DNA from: Caryophanon tenue
GTDB taxonomy: Bacteria > Bacillota > Bacilli > Bacillales_A > Planococcaceae
Direction: 5' to 3'
NCBI RefSeq assembly: GCF_001700315.1
Contig: NZ_MASJ01000023.1
Location: 164,497-228,496, forward strand
Length of the DNA: 64,000 bases
The position numbers and the translations under genes are program-made. Below, piece by piece: positions 8,953 to 18,001 of this stretch; within the stretch, counting starts at the first letter, position 1, and every line of letters starts with the position of its first letter. Under the pieces are notes generated by a model, which worked only from the letters and a program-made list of their open reading frames with translations, did no database searches and was not told where the DNA came from.

Positions 8953-9891
8953 ATGAAATATATCATCCTGCTGCTGAGCTTATGTATGTTAGTAGGTTGT
9001 AATTTGCAAACATTGCCTCCAGTTGCGCCTGAACAGTCCTTTGTCGCCACATTAAATATAGATGAACCGTCAATCCAATATTTTGACGAAGATGGAGAAT
9101 TACTAACAACATGGGCGTTAGAAGAATATTATACAGGTGCAGTATTGTTAGACGAACAGCAGCTGTTCCTCTATAGTCACGCGTTGCCAACAGCCGTTGT
9201 CTATGAGCTGGAAACTGGCAAGCTCATTGACAAATGGACTGTGGATGCAGGCACGACAAATGCATTGTATGACGCAGTGAATGCGCAAGTGATCCTGACG
9301 AATGAACAGACGAATACGGTACGCTTTTATGCGTTAGACGGAACAGAGCGAGCACAAGTGCCGGTGCGCAATTATCCGATGGCAATGGCGATGTATAACA
9401 ATTACGCCTATATTATTAATTACAAAGACACATGGTTATCAGTCATTGATATGACGACACAGCAGGTAGTCACGGAATGGCCAATTGCTGCATATTCGAA
9501 TGGCATTATGATTGATGAAAAGGCGCAGGAAGTATGGGTCGGTGGGCACGGTGAAGGAACGGAATCGAATACACTTGTGCATGTGTACGATTTACAGACA
9601 GGAAAGGAGCGACAAATCATTCCCGCTCCGTTAATGCCTGTCAATATTGCGATGTCACCGACACAAAAGGCCGTTATTAGCCATGGCAATAATGCGTTGT
9701 ATTTTATTGAAGACTATGAGGTTATTCAAAAGCTTACAGTAGGTGCGAATCCATTTGCGGTAAACTATTGGCAAAACCAGTGGCTCGTTGCAGGCTATGA
9801 TGACCAAATTTTATATTTTATTGACGACAATGCGATAACAAAAAAGGTAGAGACGGAGAAAGGTCCGTTTCAATTGATAGTGAGGGATTAA
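8953..9891 (+). CDS. Beta-propeller lipoprotein, probable two-component partner
   Basis: A 312-residue exported lipoprotein. The signal peptide ends in a lipobox (LVGC, Cys at residue 16). The rest shows repeated blades of the YVTN/NHL type, for example NYAYIINYKDTWLSVIDM and EVWVGGHG, about 40 residues apart. Such propellers usually bind ligands or proteins at the cell surface. The stop codon overlaps the start of the response regulator gene (TAATG), so it is the first gene of a three-gene operon with a sensor kinase. A role in sensing is inferred from this. GGAGGAAAGGAG lies upstream of the ATG. Confidence 0.75.
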   Translation: MKYIILLLSLCMLVGCNLQTLPPVAPEQSFVATLNIDEPSIQYFDEDGELLTTWALEEYYTGAVLLDEQQLFLYSHALPTAVVYELETGKLIDKWTVDAGTTNALYDAVNAQVILTNEQTNTVRFYALDGTERAQVPVRNYPMAMAMYNNYAYIINYKDTWLSVIDMTTQQVVTEWPIAAYSNGIMIDEKAQEVWVGGHGEGTESNTLVHVYDLQTGKERQIIPAPLMPVNIAMSPTQKAVISHGNNALYFIEDYEVIQKLTVGANPFAVNYWQNQWLVAGYDDQILYFIDDNAITKKVETEKGPFQLIVRD

Positions 9892-10577
9892 TGATGCAAA
9901 CAATTTTAATTGTCGATGATGAGCAGCCGATGCGTCAGCTAATTGATTTAATGTTACAGCATAACGGCTATCGTACATGTTTAGCTGCAAATAGTGAAGA
10001 AGCAATGGGCTTTTTACAAATGGAGCATATTGATTTGGTGTTGTTAGACGTGATGATGCCTGGACGTTCTGGCTTTGAATGGCTGGAAGAAGTACGTATT
10101 TTTTCAACGGTGCCGATTATCTTTTTAACGGCGCTTGATGCAAGTGAAGATAAGGTGAAGGGGTTACGATTAGGGGCGGATGATTATATTGTGAAACCTT
10201 TTTCTGAGGAGGAGCTGATCGCACGCATTGAAGCTGTCATGCGCCGAACAGCAGGCACGATGCCCGAGCCAACGTATTATGTGAGCGGCTGTATTAAAAT
10301 TGACGAAACCGCGCGTAAAGTATTTGTGCATGATAAAGCGATTGATGTAACGTTTAAAGAATTTGAGCTACTAATGTTATTTGTCCAGCATCCGAATAAG
10401 GCATATTCCCGCGAACAGTTATTAGAACTATTATGGGATGTCCATTATGTTGGGGGCTTGCGGACAGTCGATACGCATATTAAAACGCTACGTTTAAAGC
10501 TAGGCAATGTATCAAAAGAAGCGAGTGAAGCGATTCAAACGGTTTGGGGCGTTGGCTATCGCTACGAAGTCCAATGA
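9891..10577 (+). CDS. OmpR/PhoB-family response regulator
   Basis: A 228-residue protein with an N-terminal receiver domain (residues 1-120) and a C-terminal winged helix (about 130-225). The acidic pocket is D9/D10, the phospho-acceptor is D53 (LLDVMMPG), and the conserved Lys is in IVKPF. The DNA-binding part has DVTFKEFELL and the recognition region RTVDTHIKTLRLKL. It would be phosphorylated by the kinase encoded next, whose start overlaps this stop (ATGA). The target genes are unknown; the upstream lipoprotein gene is a plausible one. Confidence 0.93.
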   Translation: MMQTILIVDDEQPMRQLIDLMLQHNGYRTCLAANSEEAMGFLQMEHIDLVLLDVMMPGRSGFEWLEEVRIFSTVPIIFLTALDASEDKVKGLRLGADDYIVKPFSEEELIARIEAVMRRTAGTMPEPTYYVSGCIKIDETARKVFVHDKAIDVTFKEFELLMLFVQHPNKAYSREQLLELLWDVHYVGGLRTVDTHIKTLRLKLGNVSKEASEAIQTVWGVGYRYEVQ

Positions 10578-11974
10578 ATTCGATTGCGACCAAAATTGGC
10601 TTATTAATTGTAACGTGTATTTTAGTAACAATTGGCTTTATGTATGCGCTGACCGACTTTTTATATGAACGTCTTTATGTGGCAGACACAGAGGTAGCAC
10701 TAATTGAAATTGGCACGAAGCTACAAAGTCGCTATATAGATGGTCCTGTGACCGACGAGTATGTTGCAGATGTTGAAGCGTATAATGTGTATTCCAACTA
10801 CAATATTTTTGCGGTACGTAATCCGAAAGAGCTGAGCGCTTGTGTACCGTTTGATATTGACTATGATACATTGATTGGTCCTGAGCAGCGCAAGTTATTA
10901 ATAGAAGGAAAGCATTTTACTGAAATTGGGTATGTCGAGCGATTTGACCGAGATTTAATTACAGTTGTCATGCCACTTGTCGATGATAAGCGTCTAGAAG
11001 GGATTTTATATATGTATTATCCACTCGCGAAAATTACAGAATTTGCGACGGGCGACTTCTTTTATTTAGCCATTAGCGCGGTCGTATTTACAGGTTTAAT
11101 CGCGCTGTTATGTTTAATTATTTTGCGCCAAATTTTAAAACCGATGCGTGCATTACTAGACGCGGTACATCAGATGTCTGCTGGTAAATATGATACGCGC
11201 GTCACCGTTCGCTCCGGCGATGAGGTTGGGCAGTTATCACAAGCGTTCAATGAAATGGCAACGTCGATTCAGCAGCAAGATGATGCGCAAAAAACCTTTT
11301 TAGCTACCGTTTCTCATGAACTGCGCACACCAATTAGCTATGTGAAAGGGTATAGTGATTTACTGCAAAAAGGCTATGTGCCAAAAGAACAACAACAGGA
11401 AATCTTACAGCTTATTGCACGAGAAGCAACGCGCATGGAGCAATTAACAACGGCCATTATGCAATTAGTGCGCCGCGAACAGCAACCACTGTCACTAGGT
11501 GTTGTCATTGTTGGGGAGCTACTGCGCGAAGTGGCACAGCTTCTCCATTTAAAACTAGAACAAAAGCAACTGTATATTGTGTGGCTACTCGATGAAACAT
11601 TGTTAATCCACGCCGATGAAAGTCGCGTAAAGCAACTGCTGATTAACGTCATTGAAAATGCTATTTTATATAGTGAACCGAAAAAGCCGATTACGATTGT
11701 GGCGGACGTGGATGGCAAGTTTGCGCATATTCAAATTCGCGATGAAGGCATCGGTATTCCAGCAGAAGATTTACCGCATGTGACGGAGCGCTTTTACCGT
11801 GTGAATAAAGCGAGAACTCGCAGTGATGGTGGCAGTGGTTTAGGCTTAGCCATCGTTGCGCAATTTATTGAAGAACATAAAGGCACATTAACCTTTGAAA
11901 GTACACCTTATTACGGCACAACGGTACACATCCGTTTACCGCTGCATGAAGCGTTTGAGCAGCATGATGTATAA
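10574..11974 (+). CDS. Membrane sensor histidine kinase
   Basis: A 466-residue kinase. Two membrane segments (about residues 8-28 and 155-185) enclose an extracytoplasmic sensor domain of about 130 residues. HAMP follows (about 185-235), then HisKA with SHELRTPISY (phospho-His near 247) and HATPase_c with NVIENA, DEGIGIP and GSGLGLAIV. The start is ATG at 10574, overlapping the regulator stop; a longer TTG version adds ten unlikely residues. It pairs with the preceding response regulator. Confidence 0.93.
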   Translation: MNSIATKIGLLIVTCILVTIGFMYALTDFLYERLYVADTEVALIEIGTKLQSRYIDGPVTDEYVADVEAYNVYSNYNIFAVRNPKELSACVPFDIDYDTLIGPEQRKLLIEGKHFTEIGYVERFDRDLITVVMPLVDDKRLEGILYMYYPLAKITEFATGDFFYLAISAVVFTGLIALLCLIILRQILKPMRALLDAVHQMSAGKYDTRVTVRSGDEVGQLSQAFNEMATSIQQQDDAQKTFLATVSHELRTPISYVKGYSDLLQKGYVPKEQQQEILQLIAREATRMEQLTTAIMQLVRREQQPLSLGVVIVGELLREVAQLLHLKLEQKQLYIVWLLDETLLIHADESRVKQLLINVIENAILYSEPKKPITIVADVDGKFAHIQIRDEGIGIPAEDLPHVTERFYRVNKARTRSDGGSGLGLAIVAQFIEEHKGTLTFESTPYYGTTVHIRLPLHEAFEQHDV

Positions 11975-12476
11975 TGGAAAAAGTTTGAGATAGAAGTCGC
12001 GTATTTGTGAACTAAAAAAACATTTTATGATAAGTAGAGCGAACTTCTTGCGGAATCGTACGAGTAACAAACTTCATGTTTGCCTCTGTACGGCAGAAAA
12101 ATAAGCGCTGATGGAAGTGACAACGACAGCAACAAAGTGATGGGAGAAACAATGGAATCTCTTATGCACTTTGTTGCTATTTTATTTTGCCATACAATAA
12201 TTATGCTTATTGTGTAAAAAAGTAGCTGAGTTTGACAATATATCGCCTTCATTTCGCCATAATTTCACAGCAATGAAAGCGTAATCTATATGTGAGAATA
12301 ATAAAAATGGAGAAATAGCGAATAGTTTACGAGAGTGAGAAATATAAAACGCTTTTGTAGAAAAATATGTATTTATAAAAATTATTGCGGTACAATAAAA
12401 ATGATAATTTAAGTAAAATTATTACAGTTTATTTCAAGTTGTTGTCAAAATTATAAAGGGAATGGGGCAATGAACG
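11975..12476. other. Intergenic region without a recognised gene
   Basis: No convincing coding region is seen in 500 bp. A long hairpin with 12-bp arms (AGCAACAAAGTG at 12128-12139 and its complement at 12167-12178, followed by ATTTTATTTT) could be the terminator of the two-component operon, although it lies about 150 bp downstream. The last 100 bp are AT-rich and probably hold the promoter of the CoA-transferase gene. Confidence 0.35.
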
Positions 12477-13994
12477 ATGAAGGAATTGGTACAGCAAAAA
12501 TTACGGCATAAAGGGTTACAACAAAAAATTATGACAGCGGAGGAAGCCGCTTCGTATATTCAGCATGGCATGGCTGTTGGGATGAGCGGTTTTACACGCG
12601 CAGGCGATGTTAAAGCGATTCCGGTAGCGTTGGCAGAACGTGCGAAAGTCGAGCCGTTCCAAATTGATGTGTATACTGGTGCATCAACAGGACCTGAAAT
12701 TGATACGGTGATGACCGAAGCAGGGGTGATTCGTCGTCGTGGACCATATCAAGGAGCGGCTGCTATGCGTAAAAAGGTAAACGAGGGCACAGTTATTTAT
12801 GCGGATGCTCATTTATCGCATACACCGGAGCTTGTCCGACAAGGTATTTACGGACCGCTGGACGTCGCGGTGATTGAAGCGAGTGCGATTACAGCAGATG
12901 GCTATTTAATTCCAACAACGTCGCTGGGCAACTCACCGATTTACGTGGAGCAAGCAAAAGCAGTATTCATTGAGTTAAATGTGGCACATACGTCACAGTT
13001 AGAAGGGATTCACGATGTGTACGTTCCGAAACAGTGGGGGGAGCGCGAGCCAATTCCGCTGATGAAGGCACATGACCGTATCGGTACAATTGGCATTCCG
13101 CTCGACATTGATAAAGTAAAGGGAATCGTGATTACGAATATTCCGGATGTTCCGTCACCGATTACGCCGAGTGATGAAGAAACGGATGCGATGGCGCGTC
13201 ATTTACTCGAATTTTTACGCAGTGAAATTCAAGAAGGGCGTATGACCGAACAATTACCGCCACTGCAGGCAGGTGTCGGTGCCGTTGCGAATGCGGTGAT
13301 GCGTGGCTTTAAAGAGTCGGAATTTAACATGCTTAATCTGTATTCTGAAGTGCTACAAGATGCGATGTTTGAATTAATTGAAGCTGGTAAAGTAAATATT
13401 GCGAGCGGGGCGTCCATTACATTGTCAGAAGAAATGAGCGACGCGGTCTTTCGTGATTTTGCGCGGTATGCACCGCATGTGATATTGCGTCCACAAGAAA
13501 TTTCAAATCATCCTGAGTTAATTCGTCGTCTCGGTTTAATTGCGATTAACACAGCACTTGAAGTAGATATTTACGGCAATGTTAATTCAACGCATGTTTG
13601 TGGGACGAAAATGATGAATGGTATTGGTGGTTCAGGCGACTTTGCGCGTAATGCTCGTCTCGGCATTTTCGTGACGAAATCTGCCGCGAAAAACGGCGAT
13701 GTATCGTCGATTGTGCCAATGGTGTCACACCATGACCATACCGAGCATGATGTCGATATCATCGTGACTGAGCAAGGCGTTGCAGACTTACGCGGCTTAG
13801 CACCAAAAGAACGCGTGGGGCGTATTATCGAGCATTGTGCACATCCAGATTATCGTGAAGCGCTATGGGCATATTATCAGGATGCATGTGAAGTTGCAGG
13901 TAATCACCATTTACCACATCGTTTAGACAAAGCGTTGTCATGGCATACGCGTTTAATCGAAACAGGTTCAATGAAAGTAAAGCAATTTGTGTAA
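12477..13994 (+). CDS. Acetyl-CoA hydrolase / succinyl-CoA:acetate CoA-transferase family
   Basis: A 505-residue class I CoA-transferase of the Cat1/AarC/ScpC type, which moves CoA between succinyl-CoA and acetate or a related acid. Both halves of the family are present. NTALEVDIYGNVNST (about residues 361-375) carries the likely catalytic Glu, and GIGGSGDFARNA follows in the C-terminal half. The length fits the family (490-520). The ATG at 12477 is preceded by a GGGAATGGGG stretch. It is a single-gene unit with its own terminator. It is not part of the catabolic cluster 25 kb away, although a metabolic link is possible. Confidence 0.88.
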   Translation: MKELVQQKLRHKGLQQKIMTAEEAASYIQHGMAVGMSGFTRAGDVKAIPVALAERAKVEPFQIDVYTGASTGPEIDTVMTEAGVIRRRGPYQGAAAMRKKVNEGTVIYADAHLSHTPELVRQGIYGPLDVAVIEASAITADGYLIPTTSLGNSPIYVEQAKAVFIELNVAHTSQLEGIHDVYVPKQWGEREPIPLMKAHDRIGTIGIPLDIDKVKGIVITNIPDVPSPITPSDEETDAMARHLLEFLRSEIQEGRMTEQLPPLQAGVGAVANAVMRGFKESEFNMLNLYSEVLQDAMFELIEAGKVNIASGASITLSEEMSDAVFRDFARYAPHVILRPQEISNHPELIRRLGLIAINTALEVDIYGNVNSTHVCGTKMMNGIGGSGDFARNARLGIFVTKSAAKNGDVSSIVPMVSHHDHTEHDVDIIVTEQGVADLRGLAPKERVGRIIEHCAHPDYREALWAYYQDACEVAGNHHLPHRLDKALSWHTRLIETGSMKVKQFV

Positions 13995-14019
13995 AGAAGT
14001 GAACAAAAGATAAATTACG

Positions 14020-14060
14020 CCACACTTGTTAAGCTCTTTAGACAAGTGTGGTGCTTTTTT
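14020..14060 (+). terminator. Intrinsic terminator of the CoA-transferase gene
   Basis: CCACACTTGT (14020-14029) pairs with ACAAGTGTGG (14042-14051), followed by GCTTTTTT. Confidence 0.85.
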
Positions 14061-14129
14061 GCGATAAACGGTTGTGTCGTTCGTTTCCATATTGGCGTAT
14101 ACTAAAACACAATAGGGGAGGGAATTCAC

Positions 14130-15389
14130 ATGCAGTATCAGTCATACATAGAACAGCCAGCACAACAACAAAAGTTGTATAGAAAAACGTTAATTATTTT
14201 AATGATTGCACAAATTTTCGGGGGTGCTGGTCTTGGTGCCGGCATTACAGTCGGTGCGCTATTAGCTCGTGAGTTACTTGGTTCCAACAGTGCAGCTGGT
14301 ATTCCAGTCGCGCTATTTACTTTTGGTTCAGCCGTTGCAGCCTTTTTGATTGGGCGGTTTTCACAGCGCTATGGTCGCCGCTTAGGTTTAGCGAGCGGTT
14401 TTATCATTGGTGGGCTCGGCGGTATTGGCATTATTATTGCTGCGATAGAAACATATATTCCGTTATTATTTGTGGCGCTTTTTCTATACGGTGCAGGGAT
14501 GGCCTCGAATTTACAAACGCGTTATGCCGGAACAGATTTAGCACAAGTGGACCAAAAGGCAACTGCAGCTAGCTTGGCGCTTGTTTCGACAACGGTTGGT
14601 GCTGTGCTTGGGCCAAATTTAGTCGGTCCAATGGGTACCTTTGCCGCGTCACTCGGCATCCCGACACTTGCAGGGCCGTTTATAATGTCGTCATGTGCCT
14701 TTTTAATGGCAGGCTGTATTATTTTTATTTTTTTAAGACCCGACCCGTTATTTGTGGCCAATGCCATTCGTGCTTCTCACACAGCAGAAGAAGCAGCGCA
14801 TGGCAACGCACCTCGCAAAATGCATCATACGCAAAAAATTGTGCTAGGGGTTGTCGTAATGGTCATTGCACAGCTTGTCATGACCGCTATTATGACGATG
14901 ACACCCATTCATATGGGACATCACGGTCATCGCTTGAGCGAGGTTGGTTTAGTGATTGGGTTACATATTGGGGCGATGTATTTTGTGTCGCCACTTACGG
15001 GATATATGCTTGACCGACTTGGCCGCATGTTTATGGTGTATATGGCAAGTGGGACATTGCTAGTTGCTGGGGTTGTTGCCGCACTGGCACCAGCACATTC
15101 TCTTGTGTGGATGATTGTTGCCTTAATTTTACTCGGTATTGGTTGGAATTTTGGCTTATTAGCGGGGACAGCAATGATTGTCGATGCATCAGAGCCGTCA
15201 AAAAGTGCGAAAGTACAAGGCTCTGCAGATGTATTCGTCGCATTATCAGGCGCAGCGGGTGGTGGCCTATCAGGGGTTTTATTTGCGAATACAAGTTATC
15301 AGTACTTGTCGATAGGCGGAGCATTTCTAGCGCTTTGTTTAGTTCCATTGATGCTGCTATCGTTAAAGAAAAAGCCGAAGACCATGTAA
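14130..15389 (+). CDS. Major facilitator superfamily transporter
   Basis: A 419-residue protein with about twelve membrane segments in two halves and a central cytoplasmic loop (about residues 208-235). GRFSQRYGRRLGL (near residue 73) is the MFS motif A between TM2 and TM3, with a counterpart LTGYMLDRLGRMF in the second half. The substrate is not visible; drug or metabolite efflux is most common for this type. AGGGGAGGG lies seven bases before the ATG. It is a single gene that shares a terminator with the converging EamA transporter. Confidence 0.88.
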   Translation: MQYQSYIEQPAQQQKLYRKTLIILMIAQIFGGAGLGAGITVGALLARELLGSNSAAGIPVALFTFGSAVAAFLIGRFSQRYGRRLGLASGFIIGGLGGIGIIIAAIETYIPLLFVALFLYGAGMASNLQTRYAGTDLAQVDQKATAASLALVSTTVGAVLGPNLVGPMGTFAASLGIPTLAGPFIMSSCAFLMAGCIIFIFLRPDPLFVANAIRASHTAEEAAHGNAPRKMHHTQKIVLGVVVMVIAQLVMTAIMTMTPIHMGHHGHRLSEVGLVIGLHIGAMYFVSPLTGYMLDRLGRMFMVYMASGTLLVAGVVAALAPAHSLVWMIVALILLGIGWNFGLLAGTAMIVDASEPSKSAKVQGSADVFVALSGAAGGGLSGVLFANTSYQYLSIGGAFLALCLVPLMLLSLKKKPKTM

Positions 15390-15390
15390 C

Positions 15391-15427
15391 AAAAGCCACT
15401 CACGCAGTCACGCATGAGTGGCTTTTT
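15391..15427. terminator. Bidirectional terminator
   Basis: AAAGCCACTCA (15392-15402) pairs with TGAGTGGCTTT (15415-15425), with A and T runs on both sides. It lies between the converging MFS and EamA genes. Confidence 0.82.
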
Positions 15428-16328
15428 CGTGCTGTTGTTCTTTTAAACTGCTACAGCCACAAAGAAATAACAACAGCACACCAATACACGTCACGACTGA
15501 AAATTGAATCCGTGTATCGAAGAGCTGAAAGAAAAAGGTCAATACGGGAATAAAACTAAGAGACATCATGACTAAAAAAGTGTTCGTATATTGAATGCCT
15601 TTTTGTAATAAATAATTTGGCAACAGTACGCCACCGACTGTTATGAGTAAAATCCATATAATGTTGTCCACAAAGTAAGGGATAATGATATCATATGTAA
15701 AGATCATTGAAATGATAATAACTGCAATATAGCGCTTCGCTAAAATCATCGAGCTTGACCATCCACGGTTGCTCAGCTCTTTTGAGTATTCCGAGCAAAA
15801 AACAGCGCCAATGCCTGCGATAATACTGGCTAAAATCCCTAATAGAAGTTCAAATGAAAGCGTAGTGCCGATACCAGACGTACCACTGAACACAGCCCAA
15901 ATTAACAGCAAACAAGCGGCGAGCGTAACGAATGAAATGAGCCACTTCCTCTTCGAAATTTTTTGACGTTGTAGCAGTAGGAGCAAGGCGACAAATAAAG
16001 GCACAACGCCCATTTCTAATGCGCTCACAATGGCAGGCACTACATATTTTAATGCAACATAGAAACTAAGAAAGGTAATAGCAGAAGCGATATTTAATTT
16101 GAATAACGGTTTTTTGTCGGTAGCCCAGTGCACAGTCATTTTTTGTTTCACTGCAAATAATTGAAAGTAAAGTGCGGTAATCAAAAAGCTAATACCCGTA
16201 AATAACAAAGGATGCACCGACTGCACGTGATGTGCGTAAAAAACTTGGCTAATCGATGTCAAAATAGCGGAGCCAAGTAATGCATAGATTCCTACTTTGT
16301 ATATAGATGCGTTTAGCTTTAATTCCAT
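15408..16328 (-). CDS. EamA-family (DMT superfamily) transporter
   Basis: A 306-residue protein with about ten membrane helices arranged as two EamA repeats (about residues 12-140 and 160-295). VVPAIVSALEMGVVPLFVAL is the typical end of the first repeat. The substrate is unknown. ATG at 16328 was preferred because GGGAGGAGGG lies just upstream; a longer version would translate that site as GGG. The last codons overlap the terminator shared with the MFS gene. Confidence 0.85.
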   Translation of the reverse strand: MELKLNASIYKVGIYALLGSAILTSISQVFYAHHVQSVHPLLFTGISFLITALYFQLFAVKQKMTVHWATDKKPLFKLNIASAITFLSFYVALKYVVPAIVSALEMGVVPLFVALLLLLQRQKISKRKWLISFVTLAACLLLIWAVFSGTSGIGTTLSFELLLGILASIIAGIGAVFCSEYSKELSNRGWSSSMILAKRYIAVIIISMIFTYDIIIPYFVDNIIWILLITVGGVLLPNYLLQKGIQYTNTFLVMMSLSFIPVLTFFFQLFDTRIQFSVVTCIGVLLLFLCGCSSLKEQQHEKATHA

Positions 16329-16550
16329 ATCGATCCCTCCTCCCAAGACAATACAGTATTGGTTGCGGAAAATGAAGCAGCATGTGTAATGGGCAAAATC
16401 GAGCGTGTTCGACGACGGACTTAACGTTACTTTATGTAGGGTAGTCCCTTGACGATGTGTTAAATAAGTGGAAGCACTAGTATTACAGAGTGATTTTCAG
16501 CTTCATATGGATAGGCACTCTATTAAACAAAAAAGAAAGAATGAAATAGC

Positions 16551-17336
16551 ATGTTACTTGTACCGAAAGAGCAATTTCATTTACTAAAAGAAAAAATGAT
16601 GGATGCACCGACCTTCGTATATAGTGTGTTAGACCAAATGATTGATGGGGCTGTCTATACACATTCGGTAAAGGAAGAAACGATATTGGTGAAAACAAAT
16701 GCAGGCTTATATTATATAACGGGGAAGCCGTGCGAAACCGCATGGCATCAATTGCGTAACATGTATGAACAAGCGCTACACGAACAAAAACGATTTACAT
16801 TATTTTGTGATGATAGTCTTTTAGAAACAGAACTTGATAGGCGCTTTTGTCATCAGCTAACAAAAGTAAGGTGGTATACGTTTTCCTTTCAAGCGGGATA
16901 TCATGAAAATGGCAAACGTCCTTTAAAGCAATCATACGATGTTAAAAGAATCAATCAACCATTGATCGAGCAATCTGTTGAGTTTACTAAGCAATACTAT
17001 ATGGCGTATTGGGATACAGTAGAAAATTTTCTCACGCACGGTATTGGTTTTTGTATCATGGACAATGAAAAAGTAGTTAGTGAAGCGGTGTCGATTTTTA
17101 GGTCGCAAGCGTATGCTGAAATCGATATTTTTACACATGCGAATTACCGAGGACAAGGTTTAGCTAAAATCATTGGGGAGCGATTTATTGACGATTGTAT
17201 TGCACATAAACTTGAACCTCGCTGGGATTGCGATGTGAATAACGTTGCTTCAATTTACTTAGGTACGACATTGGGCTTTACGAATCGAAAAGCATACAGT
17301 GTATATACAAAAACATCTAAGGAAAGCATGTCGTAA
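16551..17336 (+). CDS. GNAT-family N-acetyltransferase
   Basis: A 261-residue protein with a C-terminal acetyltransferase fold. AEIDIFTHANYRGQGLAKII (about residues 187-206) contains the acetyl-CoA loop R-G-Q-G-L-A. The N-terminal 120 residues resemble the extension found in GNAT proteins of the GNAT_acetyltr_2/ZomB type in Bacillus, which I cannot name precisely. The substrate is unknown. The ribosome binding site before the ATG is weak. It is a single gene with no shared operon. Confidence 0.8.
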   Translation: MLLVPKEQFHLLKEKMMDAPTFVYSVLDQMIDGAVYTHSVKEETILVKTNAGLYYITGKPCETAWHQLRNMYEQALHEQKRFTLFCDDSLLETELDRRFCHQLTKVRWYTFSFQAGYHENGKRPLKQSYDVKRINQPLIEQSVEFTKQYYMAYWDTVENFLTHGIGFCIMDNEKVVSEAVSIFRSQAYAEIDIFTHANYRGQGLAKIIGERFIDDCIAHKLEPRWDCDVNNVASIYLGTTLGFTNRKAYSVYTKTSKESMS

Positions 17337-17413
17337 AAAGATGAAACTTTTCTTTTGTTATGCCGTATATGTAGTAATATCCATACATAGTCAGCTACAT
17401 ACGGAGGTATGTT

Positions 17414-17875
17414 ATGAGCAACGAACGTTCATTTAAAGAGGAAAAGCTAGGTACGAAAATCGTCATTATTACAGTCGTCTCTTTCTTATTACTTGGATCG
17501 ATTGGCGTTGTGATAGGCGCTTTTTATTTTGGCATCGTCGGGTTATTTCAAGTACTGGGCGTTGAATACGCATCATTATGGTCTTTACTTTGGTTTACAC
17601 TATTTTACTTCTTCCTGGGTATTTTTGGTGACATTATGATTAAAGTGTTTGTCATCTTAACGAGCATGTCTGCGAAATGGTCAATCCCATACAAAAAATA
17701 TAGTATTATTATGTATTCTTTCTTTGTTAACTGGACGATTGTATCGTTGTTAAACCAATGGATGAGTTCTATCGAGATCGAGCTCATCACGCAAATGGTA
17801 TTTGCCCTTCTTATCGCACTTCTTGATTATGTGTCTCGAAGTAAAAAGGAAACGGAAAAGGCGATACGCGGATAA
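17414..17875 (+). CDS. YrvL-like membrane protein
   Basis: A 153-residue protein with four membrane segments (near residues 17-45, 52-85, 95-115 and 120-140). Its size and the pattern of an N-terminal hydrophobic pair followed by GDIMIKVFVIL recall the YrvL family, reported in B. subtilis as a regulator of the SigO system. The match is from memory of family shape only, so it may simply be an unassigned membrane protein. GGAGGT lies seven bases before the ATG. A strong terminator follows directly. Confidence 0.55.
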   Translation: MSNERSFKEEKLGTKIVIITVVSFLLLGSIGVVIGAFYFGIVGLFQVLGVEYASLWSLLWFTLFYFFLGIFGDIMIKVFVILTSMSAKWSIPYKKYSIIMYSFFVNWTIVSLLNQWMSSIEIELITQMVFALLIALLDYVSRSKKETEKAIRG

Positions 17876-17888
17876 ACGATGTTTAGCA

Positions 17889-17931
17889 GGCTGTATGAAA
17901 AGCTATCGTTGCTTTTCGTACAGCTTTTTTA
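17889..17931 (+). terminator. Intrinsic terminator
   Basis: GCTGTATGAAAAG pairs with CTTTTCGTACAGC (one G-T pair), followed by TTTTTT. It ends the YrvL-like gene and separates it from the HTH-TPR regulator. Confidence 0.85.
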
Positions 17932-18001
17932 TAGGCGGTGCACATATTTGTTTTGCCATAAGCCGATAGGGGATAATAAGAGTGTATGGGAGGTTATTGT
18001 A

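Noticed and set aside
12025..12252. 75-residue minus-strand frame in the gap after the histidine kinase
   Set aside because: Leu- and Ser-rich low-information protein, no ribosome binding site, and it crosses a hairpin. Probably chance.
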